This document shows, in pieces, positions 1-5,249 of a stretch of DNA of 5,467 nt. The translations under genes and the position numbers were made by a program. The first letter of the stretch is position 1. Each line of letters begins with the position of its first letter. This stretch comes from an uncultured Lachnospiraceae bacterium (GTDB taxonomy: Bacteria; Bacillota; Clostridia; Lachnospirales; Lachnospiraceae): positions 1 to 5,467 of the forward strand of contig CAMNBW010000123.1 of NCBI GenBank assembly GCA_946533525.1. The letters run 5' to 3'. The notes under the pieces are model-generated. The model was not told where the DNA came from. It saw only the letters and a list, made by a program, of their open reading frames with translations, and did not search any database.

Positions 1-1532
1 ATTATATTCAATCTCCCCTCATTCTCAAGGCTTAAAAAATCGTGGGACTCGAAGTATTTTTCCAGTACCTCCCTGTCCCCGGCGCTTAGCCGCTTTACCT
101 TTATATCCTTATCCTCGAGGTTAAGTCCGAGGAAAATCTCAGAGTTCTTATAGGCATAGGCCGTTATCCCGACCCTGTACTCCCTGTCCCTGTCTATCGG
201 AGCTCCCTTAAAATAAACCTCCTTAACCTCGTAGGCCTCCTTGTCGTAATCGACCCTCATGCTGCCGGAAAAAAGGAAGAATATCATTGTCCCGAACCAG
301 GCTTCCTTCCTGTAGATATGGCGGAACACCGATACGAGCGCGTCCCCCTTCAGCTTAAGCATATACACCGCGTTGTCATAGGGATAGGAAAGCTCAAAAT
401 CCTTTCTTTTGACCGTCTTCCCAAGAACCTTGCAGCGAATGATATTTGTGGAAAGAAAGAAGACGTCCGTGCCGAAGGCGTCGTTATATATATCCGAAAA
501 CAGGTCTATGAGCTGGGTCTCCCTGTGAAAGCCCCCGTGCTCGTATTCCCTGTCCAATGTAAAGAGCACCTGATCGTACTTGCTGTCGGTCTTTCCCTTC
601 ATCCTTCCGAGATAGAAATCTATGAGGTCGTCAGGTTGACATAATCTGGCGTGACCGCGGCCCTTCCTTCCCTCCTTAACTATCTCAATGGTATCCCCGT
701 TTTTTACGCCGCTTCCCTCTTCCTTCCCGACCGGAACTATGAGCTCCCAGCGGCATTCTTCTATTTTATGTAAACTTTTGTCATAGACTATGTCAAAGCG
801 CCCGAGCTGTGAGCTTCCTAACCCCGCCTGGGCTATGGTTATCCCGTTTATAACCAGCGGCTCCTCCATAAAGGTATGGGAATGTGCCCCTATTATAAAG
901 TCCACTCCCCATTCCGGCTTTATGAACTGCGCCAGTTTCTTGTCCTCCTCAATGCCGATATGGGTCAGCAATATCGTAATATCCGCCCTGTCCCAGTCTG
1001 TGGCCGCGAAGACCTTGTCCACCTCCTTGTAGACGTCCCGCACTCCAACCTCCGTCTCTATAAGCTCCTCCTGGCTTATCTTCTCCGATACGCTTTCGGT
1101 CAAAAACCCTATGAAGCGCACCCGGACTCCGCCCCTTTCTATGTCAATATAGGCCAGAAAGAGCCTGCGGTTTAGCTCCCTGATATAGAGGTTTGCGCAG
1201 AGTATCGGGAAGGCCGCGCATTTTTCCAAAAACAAAAGATGGGAAAGCCCGTAGTCTATCTCGTGATTTCCCACCTCAAATACATCCGGCTGCAGCGCGT
1301 TGAAAAGCTTTATGGTCGAAAGTCCCCTGTATTCCTTATCCACCACGGAGCCCATAAAGAGGTCGCCCGCCACAGCGTATATTACATTTTCCTCCTCTGC
1401 CCTTACCTTTGAAACATACCCCGATAACAGGGATATGCCCCCGAAAAAGAAACCGTTCTTTTCCGAAGGCATGAAATCCCCGTGTATATCATTGGAGTGC
1501 AGTAGAGTAAGTCTTGTCCTGTTTTCCCGCAT
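1..1532 (-). CDS. Cytoplasmic bifunctional metallophosphatase / 5'-nucleotidase (3' end cut by window edge)
   Basis: The reading frame is open for 510 codons from an ATG at 1532 to the window edge. The N-terminal calcineurin-type metallophosphatase domain (about residues 5-250) has the expected metal-ligand motifs in order: SNDIHGD (D15, H17), AGDLF (D57), GNHE (88-91), LLTHIG (H191) and GAHSHT (215-220). Residues about 300-510 resemble the C-terminal substrate domain of 5'-nucleotidases (ETQLIDLFSDIYNDAFG, then SYPYDNAVYMLKLKG). Known members hydrolyse nucleotide monophosphates or related phosphoesters with two divalent metals; the substrate here is unknown. No signal peptide is visible, so it probably acts in the cytoplasm, unlike periplasmic UshA. 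The last visible residues (NEGRLNI) match the usual end of such proteins, so only a few residues are probably missing. It starts nine bases after the stop of the zinc-ribbon gene, in the same frame, with no good Shine-Dalgarno sequence; TTG at 1541 is a possible alternative start. ATA and AGG codons are frequent. Confidence 0.9.
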   Translation of the reverse strand, partial: MRENRTRLTLLHSNDIHGDFMPSEKNGFFFGGISLLSGYVSKVRAEEENVIYAVAGDLFMGSVVDKEYRGLSTIKLFNALQPDVFEVGNHEIDYGLSHLLFLEKCAAFPILCANLYIRELNRRLFLAYIDIERGGVRVRFIGFLTESVSEKISQEELIETEVGVRDVYKEVDKVFAATDWDRADITILLTHIGIEEDKKLAQFIKPEWGVDFIIGAHSHTFMEEPLVINGITIAQAGLGSSQLGRFDIVYDKSLHKIEECRWELIVPVGKEEGSGVKNGDTIEIVKEGRKGRGHARLCQPDDLIDFYLGRMKGKTDSKYDQVLFTLDREYEHGGFHRETQLIDLFSDIYNDAFGTDVFFLSTNIIRCKVLGKTVKRKDFELSYPYDNAVYMLKLKGDALVSVFRHIYRKEAWFGTMIFFLFSGSMRVDYDKEAYEVKEVYFKGAPIDRDREYRVGITAYAYKNSEIFLGLNLEDKDIKVKRLSAGDREVLEKYFESHDFLSLENEGRLNI

Positions 1533-1541
1533 ATATCTCAA

Positions 1542-1859
1542 TTATGCAAAGGGGTAAGAGTAGTTTTTCTTGTTGCAAAGGCCTATCCAGTTGTTCTTCA
1601 AAATCACCTGCCGCTCGTAGCAGACGAAGTCCTGACCGCAGTCGTTGCAGTGATACTCTACACTGCCGACCTTCTGATCGAAGAGGGCGTTTCCAAAGTT
1701 CTTCGAGTTACCGCAAACCGGACACTTGATGTTCATTCCCTTGGTGGGAAGAGAAGCTGTCTCCTTAAAGCCGCCGTTCACGCTCTCGAGCTCCTCATCG
1801 GTGATCTTCATTCCATTTATTTCGTTCTTAAGTTCTTCCTTTAAATTTTCCATATCCAT
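1542..1859 (-). CDS. Small protein with double-glycine leader and four-cysteine zinc ribbon (105 aa)
   Basis: The start is the ATG at 1859, five bases after a perfect AGGAGG. A longer frame from 1904 begins inside a palindrome without a ribosome binding site and is less likely. Residues 1-30 look like a bacteriocin-type leader: a charged amphipathic stretch, then ITDEELESVNGG ending at G29-G30, the site where peptidase-containing ABC exporters normally cut. The remaining 75 residues hold CPVC (46-49) and CNDC (71-74) about 21 residues apart, a typical zinc-ribbon spacing, followed by GQDFVCYE and an Asn/Tyr-rich tail; two more cysteines are C80 and C95. Known families use this leader for bacteriocins or modified peptides, whose cores are usually not zinc ribbons. 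No exporter or modifying enzyme lies in the window. It may be an exported zinc-binding protein, a natural-product precursor, or a cytoplasmic zinc ribbon whose GG motif is coincidental. Probably co-transcribed with the metallophosphatase. Confidence 0.8.
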   Translation of the reverse strand: MDMENLKEELKNEINGMKITDEELESVNGGFKETASLPTKGMNIKCPVCGNSKNFGNALFDQKVGSVEYHCNDCGQDFVCYERQVILKNNWIGLCNKKNYSYPFA

Positions 1860-1864
1860 CTTAT

Positions 1865-1870
1865 CCTCCT
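1865..1870 (-). promoter_or_regulatory. Ribosome binding site AGGAGG of the zinc-ribbon gene
   Basis: A perfect AGGAGG lies five bases before the ATG at 1859 and 11 before a second in-frame ATG at 1853. It decides the start in favour of a 105-residue protein over the 120-residue version from 1904. Confidence 0.85.
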
Positions 1871-1893
1871 TAATTCTCTCTTTAATTAATACC

Positions 1894-1908
1894 GGACATC
1901 TCATGTCC
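1894..1908. repeat. Short palindrome at the predicted transcription start of the zinc-ribbon gene
   Basis: GGACAT-CTC-ATGTCC on the plus strand is a perfect 6-bp inverted repeat with a 3-base centre. It begins about seven bases downstream of the TATAAT box at 1916-1921, so it would lie at the very 5' end of the mRNA. It could be an operator or a 5' stabilising hairpin; the sequence does not distinguish these. Confidence 0.5.
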
Positions 1909-1915
1909 TTCTATT

Positions 1916-1927
1916 ATTATATACGCA
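1916..1927 (-). promoter_or_regulatory. Probable -10 region for the zinc-ribbon / metallophosphatase operon
   Basis: On the minus strand the sequence is TGCGTATATAAT, containing a perfect TATAAT (1921-1916) about 57 bases before the ATG. No good -35 hexamer is found 16-18 bases upstream (candidates are CCGAAA or GCCGAA), so the promoter is either activator-dependent, uses another sigma factor, or is not real. A near-identical box (TGCGTATATATA) lies upstream of the surface-protein gene. Confidence 0.45.
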
Positions 1928-1967
1928 GCTCATCTCCCTTTCGGCAGCTTCGTATTAATTTTTTTCT

Positions 1968-1996
1968 CTCCGGCAGCCTTAGACCCGCTGCCGGAG
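1968..1996 (-). other. Strong hairpin after the surface-protein gene, without a U-tract
   Basis: CTCCGGCAGC and GCTGCCGGAG form a perfect GC-rich 10-bp stem around a 9-base loop (1978-1986), 11 bases after the surface-protein stop codon. In the minus-strand transcript it is followed by AGAAAAAAAUU, an A-run where an intrinsic terminator would need U; the plus direction has no U-run after it either. It is therefore not a canonical terminator and may act as an mRNA 3' end stabiliser or processing signal. A second copy of the 3' arm (GCTGCCG) lies at 1942-1948. Confidence 0.75.
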
Positions 1997-2007
1997 CATT
2001 GAAAGCT

Positions 2008-4896
2008 TTATCTCCTGTTGCGGTTTTGAGCCTTCTTCTTAAGCTTTGCCCTTGAATAGACCGTAAGTACGATGAGCGTAAGGACTATTCCGACAACCAC
2101 CGCTATGATGACCCATACGAAGACCGGAATTCCTCCCAGTAAGCCGCCCTTTGCCGCGCCGTAGTGGCCGAGAGCGTAGGGTGAAAATCTGTCGGTCTTT
2201 ATCGTGATGGTGTTGGGGTTGCTGTCCATATCGTCCAGCACGTCTACCTGGCCGTCGTGGTCACGGATTATGCAGAACTTTGTGTTCTCATCCCTTAGCT
2301 CCTCGGGTATGTCGAGGGTGATCTCCATCTCGCCGTTAAGCTCGCGCACTGTCTCGGGTGCTCCGCCTACCGACTTAAGGAGGGTCATGTAGAGGTACTT
2401 ATCAATGGCGACTCCGTCAATTTTGCCCATGATCTTCTCTTCCTCTTCATCCACTCCCGCTGCTCCGGAAACGGTGAAGCTGAGCATTACCGGCTCGCCC
2501 CTAAGCATCGCCATCTTCTCGTCCTTTGTAAGAGCGGCGCTTACAACCTGGTTAAAGTTCTTCACCGTTCTGTCATTTGTAAGTATATCGTCGTTCTCTC
2601 CGGGAACAAGCAGGTCGTTATTTATGATTATGTCAAGGTACCCGTCCTCATATGCCTGGTTGATGAGCATTGAGTCGTCGCCGGAGTCGATGAGCTTCTC
2701 GGCTGTCTCTTCGGTAATATCCAGGGACTGGAGCACGCCTGTAGCCATATCGGGATTGTAGGTATCCACAACCTCTCCGAGGCCTTCCGTATCGTCCATA
2801 CCTATAAGGTTCTGTTCCTGAGGTATAACGATTTCCTCTACGCTCTCCTCTGTCTTTGCGGAGGTATCTTCGGCCGGCGCCGATGCCTTATTCGAATTCG
2901 AAGCTGCCTTCTCTGACGACCCTGAGGATTTTCCTGAATTGCCTGCGTTCTTCATAGCCGCATACTCCGCTGCGGTTATAACGTTGGAGCCCTTCTCCTC
3001 TGCATCTCCTCCTGCGTCTTCGAGCTTTGCAACCGCTATTGCTGCCGCTTCCTCAGTGGAAATGATCTTGTCCATCTTGACATTGGCTACCGAATTCTGC
3101 TTGGGTGCAAAGGCCACCGCTATAGTATGGTCTCCCTTTACGTCCTTAAAGGTGTAGGAGGTTACCGCGCCTATCTGCTTTCCGTCTACCGCTACCGCAA
3201 GTACCGCGTAGCCGTTTTCGGGAGCCATCGCGTAGGTTATCGAATTGCCTTCCGCCACGGCGGTCTTTCCCGAAGGAGAGATAACTCCGCCCTTATTTGC
3301 GACTCCTGAGGTTATCGTATAGGTCTTTACTCCGTCCTTTTCAAAGTAAGCCGTAAAGCTTAAGTCACGGTCTATATCCTTGACCTTGAACTTGCTCTCA
3401 GTAGTTACCACCTGGTTATTTAAGATAAAGCCCTTAAATTTATAACCCTTGTTGGCCGTAGCCTCGATCGTGGTGGACTCGCCCTTCTTAAAGCTTCCGT
3501 CTCCCGAAACCTTACCCGCTTCTGAGGGATTGGGAGTAACCTTTACGGTGTATTTCTCGCTCGAAAACTCCGCGTAATAGGTATGGTTTTTCTTAATGTC
3601 CTTGATCTTATATTTCTTATCCTTGCTGACCAGCTTGTCCTTCTCGTACCAGCCTGCAAAGCTGTAGCCGCTCTTGGGCTCGGCCTCGATGGTAATGCTG
3701 CCGCCGTGCTCCACATTTCCGCCGCCCTTGACGCTTCCCTTGTCCTTGTCGGCGCTCTTTACCGAGATATTGTATTCTCCGGATTTTTCAAAAACTGCCG
3801 TGAACTCTTCGTTCCTGGTAATCTTATCCGTCTTGAAGGTCTTGGAGTCGGACTCAAAGTTGCCGTCGCTGTCCAGCCATTTAACGAATTTATAGCCCTT
3901 GTCGGGTATGGCAGTAAGAACGGCTCTGTCGCCCTTATCGTAAATTCCCGACCCGTCTATCCAGCCGCCTTCAGCGGGCTTGGAGCGGGCATTTACAGTG
4001 AAGCTTCCCTTGGCTATGCTTACCTTCGCCGAACTCATGCGGTCGCTGTCCTGATTAGATCTTGCAACAACCGTAAGGGAGGTGGCCGTCTCGTCCTTCG
4101 AGATGTTAAGGGTGCCATCGGAGCCAATCTTCGTGTTCGAGGAGTCCGCTCCCTGTACCTTCCAGGTCACCGACGTGTCGGGATCGCCCTCTCCTGAGAC
4201 CTTAGCCTCAAATGTTATCTGATCTCCCGCCTGAAGGCTGGCTTTGGAAGGAGAAATCTCAACCTTCGTAACCACGGGCTTGGCATTCTCTACTCTGAGC
4301 GAAGCTGTAAGGGTAACCGTATTCGAACGGTCGTGTACATCGCTTATTACAAAGGTAGCCGAGTAATCGTTGGGCTTAAGTCCGCCCTGGGTCACTCCTA
4401 TGCTTCCCTGTACGCTTGCCGAGGGCTTAAGCGCCGATCCCGCGTTCTCTCCCATCTTTAAATAGAATATCCCCGAAGGATCCACCGGGCTCCAGTCGAG
4501 CTTTACATCTTCGCTTCCGTCGTTTCGGATCGTAAAGCCTATGGGCCTGGGCTCATCCGAAGGTGAGATCGTTCCGAAGCTTATCTTACTCTTATCGGTG
4601 GTGAGCTGATGATATACCGGCTCGGGAGTGGGTTCCGGCTCGGGCGTAGGCTCCGGGTCGGGTGTGGGTTCCGGCTCGGGCGCAGGAGTCGGGTCGGGTG
4701 CCGGAGTCGGCTCAACATTATTTCCGCCGTTGTCGTCATCGTCGTCGTAATCAACTCCTCCGTCATCGTCATCGATGTCTACGTCGTCAAAGTTTTCAAA
4801 GTCGTCATCTGCATGCAGGATGACCACGTTTGACGCTGCCAGCACGAAGGCCAGCAGTAATACCGCGATTCGTTTTAGTAGTTTTGCTTTTTTCAT
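2008..4896 (-). CDS. Large secreted, membrane-anchored surface protein with Ig-like domains and four InlB-like repeats (962 aa)
   Basis: The ATG at 4896 is preceded by AAAGGAG at 4907-4913. Domain order: a signal peptide with basic start and hydrophobic core, cleavage likely after LHA (residue 29); an Asp-rich segment (30-57); a Pro/Glu/Thr stalk (61-94); an Ig-like domain of ASH/BACON type (about 95-203); a Big_2-like domain (about 206-296); four repeats of about 72 residues (298-371, 375-446, 448-520, 525-599) resembling InlB B-repeats / Flg_new-type domains, the first three with GY-F--W/F cores (GYKFVKW, GYSFAGW, GYKFKGF) and the fourth degenerate; a Ser/Ala-rich linker (650-685); and a C-terminal domain (about 690-910) ending TDRFSPYALG, a common ending in Firmicutes surface proteins. 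A transmembrane helix (922-946) and basic tail (SRAKLKKK) follow. There is no LPXTG motif, so it is anchored by the membrane helix, with most of the chain outside. An adhesin or wall-spanning structural role is plausible; the ligand is unknown. Confidence 0.93.
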   Translation of the reverse strand: MKKAKLLKRIAVLLLAFVLAASNVVILHADDDFENFDDVDIDDDDGGVDYDDDDDNGGNNVEPTPAPDPTPAPEPEPTPDPEPTPEPEPTPEPVYHQLTTDKSKISFGTISPSDEPRPIGFTIRNDGSEDVKLDWSPVDPSGIFYLKMGENAGSALKPSASVQGSIGVTQGGLKPNDYSATFVISDVHDRSNTVTLTASLRVENAKPVVTKVEISPSKASLQAGDQITFEAKVSGEGDPDTSVTWKVQGADSSNTKIGSDGTLNISKDETATSLTVVARSNQDSDRMSSAKVSIAKGSFTVNARSKPAEGGWIDGSGIYDKGDRAVLTAIPDKGYKFVKWLDSDGNFESDSKTFKTDKITRNEEFTAVFEKSGEYNISVKSADKDKGSVKGGGNVEHGGSITIEAEPKSGYSFAGWYEKDKLVSKDKKYKIKDIKKNHTYYAEFSSEKYTVKVTPNPSEAGKVSGDGSFKKGESTTIEATANKGYKFKGFILNNQVVTTESKFKVKDIDRDLSFTAYFEKDGVKTYTITSGVANKGGVISPSGKTAVAEGNSITYAMAPENGYAVLAVAVDGKQIGAVTSYTFKDVKGDHTIAVAFAPKQNSVANVKMDKIISTEEAAAIAVAKLEDAGGDAEEKGSNVITAAEYAAMKNAGNSGKSSGSSEKAASNSNKASAPAEDTSAKTEESVEEIVIPQEQNLIGMDDTEGLGEVVDTYNPDMATGVLQSLDITEETAEKLIDSGDDSMLINQAYEDGYLDIIINNDLLVPGENDDILTNDRTVKNFNQVVSAALTKDEKMAMLRGEPVMLSFTVSGAAGVDEEEEKIMGKIDGVAIDKYLYMTLLKSVGGAPETVRELNGEMEITLDIPEELRDENTKFCIIRDHDGQVDVLDDMDSNPNTITIKTDRFSPYALGHYGAAKGGLLGGIPVFVWVIIAVVVGIVLTLIVLTVYSRAKLKKKAQNRNRR
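4619..4708 (-). repeat. Five 18-bp tandem units encoding the Pro-rich stalk
   Basis: On the plus strand five 18-base units begin GG(C/G)TCGGG and end in TCC or GTC. They encode alternating Pro with Glu/Asp/Thr/Ala (PTPEPEP-like), a rigid extended spacer between the signal peptide and the first Ig-like domain. The imperfect in-frame repeat could change length by slippage without breaking the frame. Confidence 0.85.
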
Positions 4897-4930
4897 TCTC
4901 TCATGTCTCCTTTTATAAATTGGCTTTAAC

Positions 4931-4942
4931 TATATATACGCA
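4931..4942 (-). promoter_or_regulatory. -10-like box TGCGTATATATA before the surface-protein gene
   Basis: This minus-strand box lies about 35 bases before the ATG at 4896 and matches the box before the zinc-ribbon gene at 10 of 12 positions. No convincing -35 element is present. It may be a second promoter downstream of the terminator at 4963-5006, or a shared regulatory motif. Confidence 0.35.
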
Positions 4943-4962
4943 ATCTATTTTGTCCGTGGCAG

Positions 4963-5006
4963 AAAAAAATTATGTATAGTAAGCGAAATATTCGCTTACT
5001 ATACAT
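4963..5006 (-). terminator. Intrinsic terminator with a perfect 16-bp stem
   Basis: ATGTATAGTAAGCGAA (4972-4987) and its exact complement (4991-5006) flank a 3-base loop. On the minus strand the hairpin is followed by AATTTTTTT (T-run 4969-4963), the expected layout for Rho-independent termination of leftward transcripts. The stem is unusually long and AT-rich. It lies 66 bases before the surface-protein start, so it would end transcripts entering from the AAA+ ATPase gene or from the promoter at 5117-5144. Confidence 0.75.
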
Positions 5007-5110
5007 GCTCCGCATGGATGCGCACGGATTTTGTTAGGAAATATGCCGCTTTGCGGCCAAAATCCGGCGCAGTAAACGCCAAAACAAAAAGAGTTTTGTC
5101 GTTTACTATA
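4975..5110. repeat. Element bounded by 12-bp inverted repeats TATAGTAAGCGA / TCGTTTACTATA
   Basis: The left end (4975-4986) and right end (5099-5110) are inverted copies with 11 of 12 matches, enclosing a 136-bp palindrome-rich segment without a gene. Both ends finish in TA, which would fit a TA target duplication as left by IS630/mariner-type MITEs. The same motif occurs twice more inside (4992-5003 inverted and 5071-5078), a REPIN-like arrangement. One copy in one window cannot prove mobility. Confidence 0.45.
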
Positions 5111-5116
5111 AACAAT

Positions 5117-5144
5117 ATTTTACCCGAAAAAATTTTTATGTCAA
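5117..5144 (-). promoter_or_regulatory. Sigma-A-like promoter TTGACA-N16-TAAAAT
   Basis: A consensus -35 TTGACA (5144-5139) is followed by a 16-base spacer and TAAAAT (5122-5117), matching TATAAT at five of six. The predicted start is about seven bases further, at 5109-5110, exactly at the edge of the inverted-repeat element. It would drive the structured RNA and, by read-through, the surface-protein gene. Confidence 0.65.
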
Positions 5145-5179
5145 CCGTAAATCATGTCAACCAAAAATTTCCCGGGTAA
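5120..5179. repeat. Imperfect palindrome enclosing two GGTTGACAT direct repeats
   Basis: TTACCCG (5120-5126) and CGGGTAA (5173-5179) form outer arms; A/T runs (5127-5137 and 5163-5170) extend them imperfectly. The centre holds two copies of ATGTCAACC (5138-5146 and 5154-5162), 16 bases apart, which on the minus strand read GGTTGACAT; the inner one is the -35 box. Such symmetry over a promoter is compatible with a regulator binding site. The rest of this gap, 5180-5249, shows nothing convincing beyond a short weak stem (AGGC/GCCT) after the ATPase stop. Confidence 0.5.
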
Positions 5180-5249
5180 TGAAGGAGACTATATTTAGTT
5201 ACGGACTGTGGACTGGGTACAAAATATAAAAGGCTCAACCCGCCTACAT

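Larger units (their letters stand above)
4963..5110 (-). ncRNA. Candidate structured small RNA or attenuator leader (about 148 nt)
   Basis: A sigma-A-like promoter at 5117-5144 predicts a start near 5109-5110, and a terminator U-run ends at 4963. Between them lie, in transcript order, hairpin C (5071-5107: AGTAAACG/CGTTTACT and CAAAAC/GTTTTG around a 7-base loop, with one mismatch), hairpin B (5019-5071: TGCGC/GCGCA plus CGGATTTTG/CAAAATCCG with one bulged base, an 11-base bulge, then GCCGC-TTT-GCGGC) and terminator hairpin A (4972-5006). Nearly the whole length is paired, and the only frames in it are very short and lack usable ribosome binding sites. The downstream gene begins at 4896, so the unit may be a cis-acting leader of the surface-protein gene rather than an independent RNA. 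No known Rfam family is recognised. A mobile repeat is the main alternative. Confidence 0.5.

Noticed and set aside
318..644. 108-residue plus-strand open frame
   Set aside because: It is antisense to the C-terminal domain of the metallophosphatase, which is supported by clear family motifs.
1860..1904. N-terminal extension of the zinc-ribbon protein to 120 residues from the ATG at 1904
   Set aside because: This ATG falls inside the palindrome and very close to the predicted transcription start, lacks an RBS, and the extension would carry the true AGGAGG within its coding sequence.
1968..1996. Calling the 10-bp hairpin an intrinsic terminator
   Set aside because: The run next to it is A, not U, in the direction of the genes, and no U-run follows in the other direction.
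3583..4197. 204-residue plus-strand open frame
   Set aside because: It lies wholly opposite the InlB-like repeat and Big_2 coding region of the surface protein, has no recognisable domain, and is explained by the codon pattern of the real gene on the other strand.
4581..4772. 63-residue minus-strand frame rich in Met/Thr and Arg/Pro
   Set aside because: It is an out-of-frame reading of the Asp-rich and Pro-rich repeats of the surface-protein gene on the same strand.
4894..4904. Three-codon upstream frame ATG AGA GAA TGA overlapping the surface-protein start
   Set aside because: Its ATG is only two bases from the GGAG, too close for initiation; the ATG at 4896 is properly spaced and leads into a signal peptide.
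4926..5006. 26-codon minus-strand frame starting ATG TAT AGT inside the terminator hairpin
   Set aside because: Its GGAG is only one base from the ATG, it runs through the terminator stem and U-run, and the peptide has no meaningful features.
5005..5073. Two 10-codon plus-strand frames (from 5005 and 5043) inside the structured element
   Set aside because: Neither has a ribosome binding site, and both are by-products of the palindromes.
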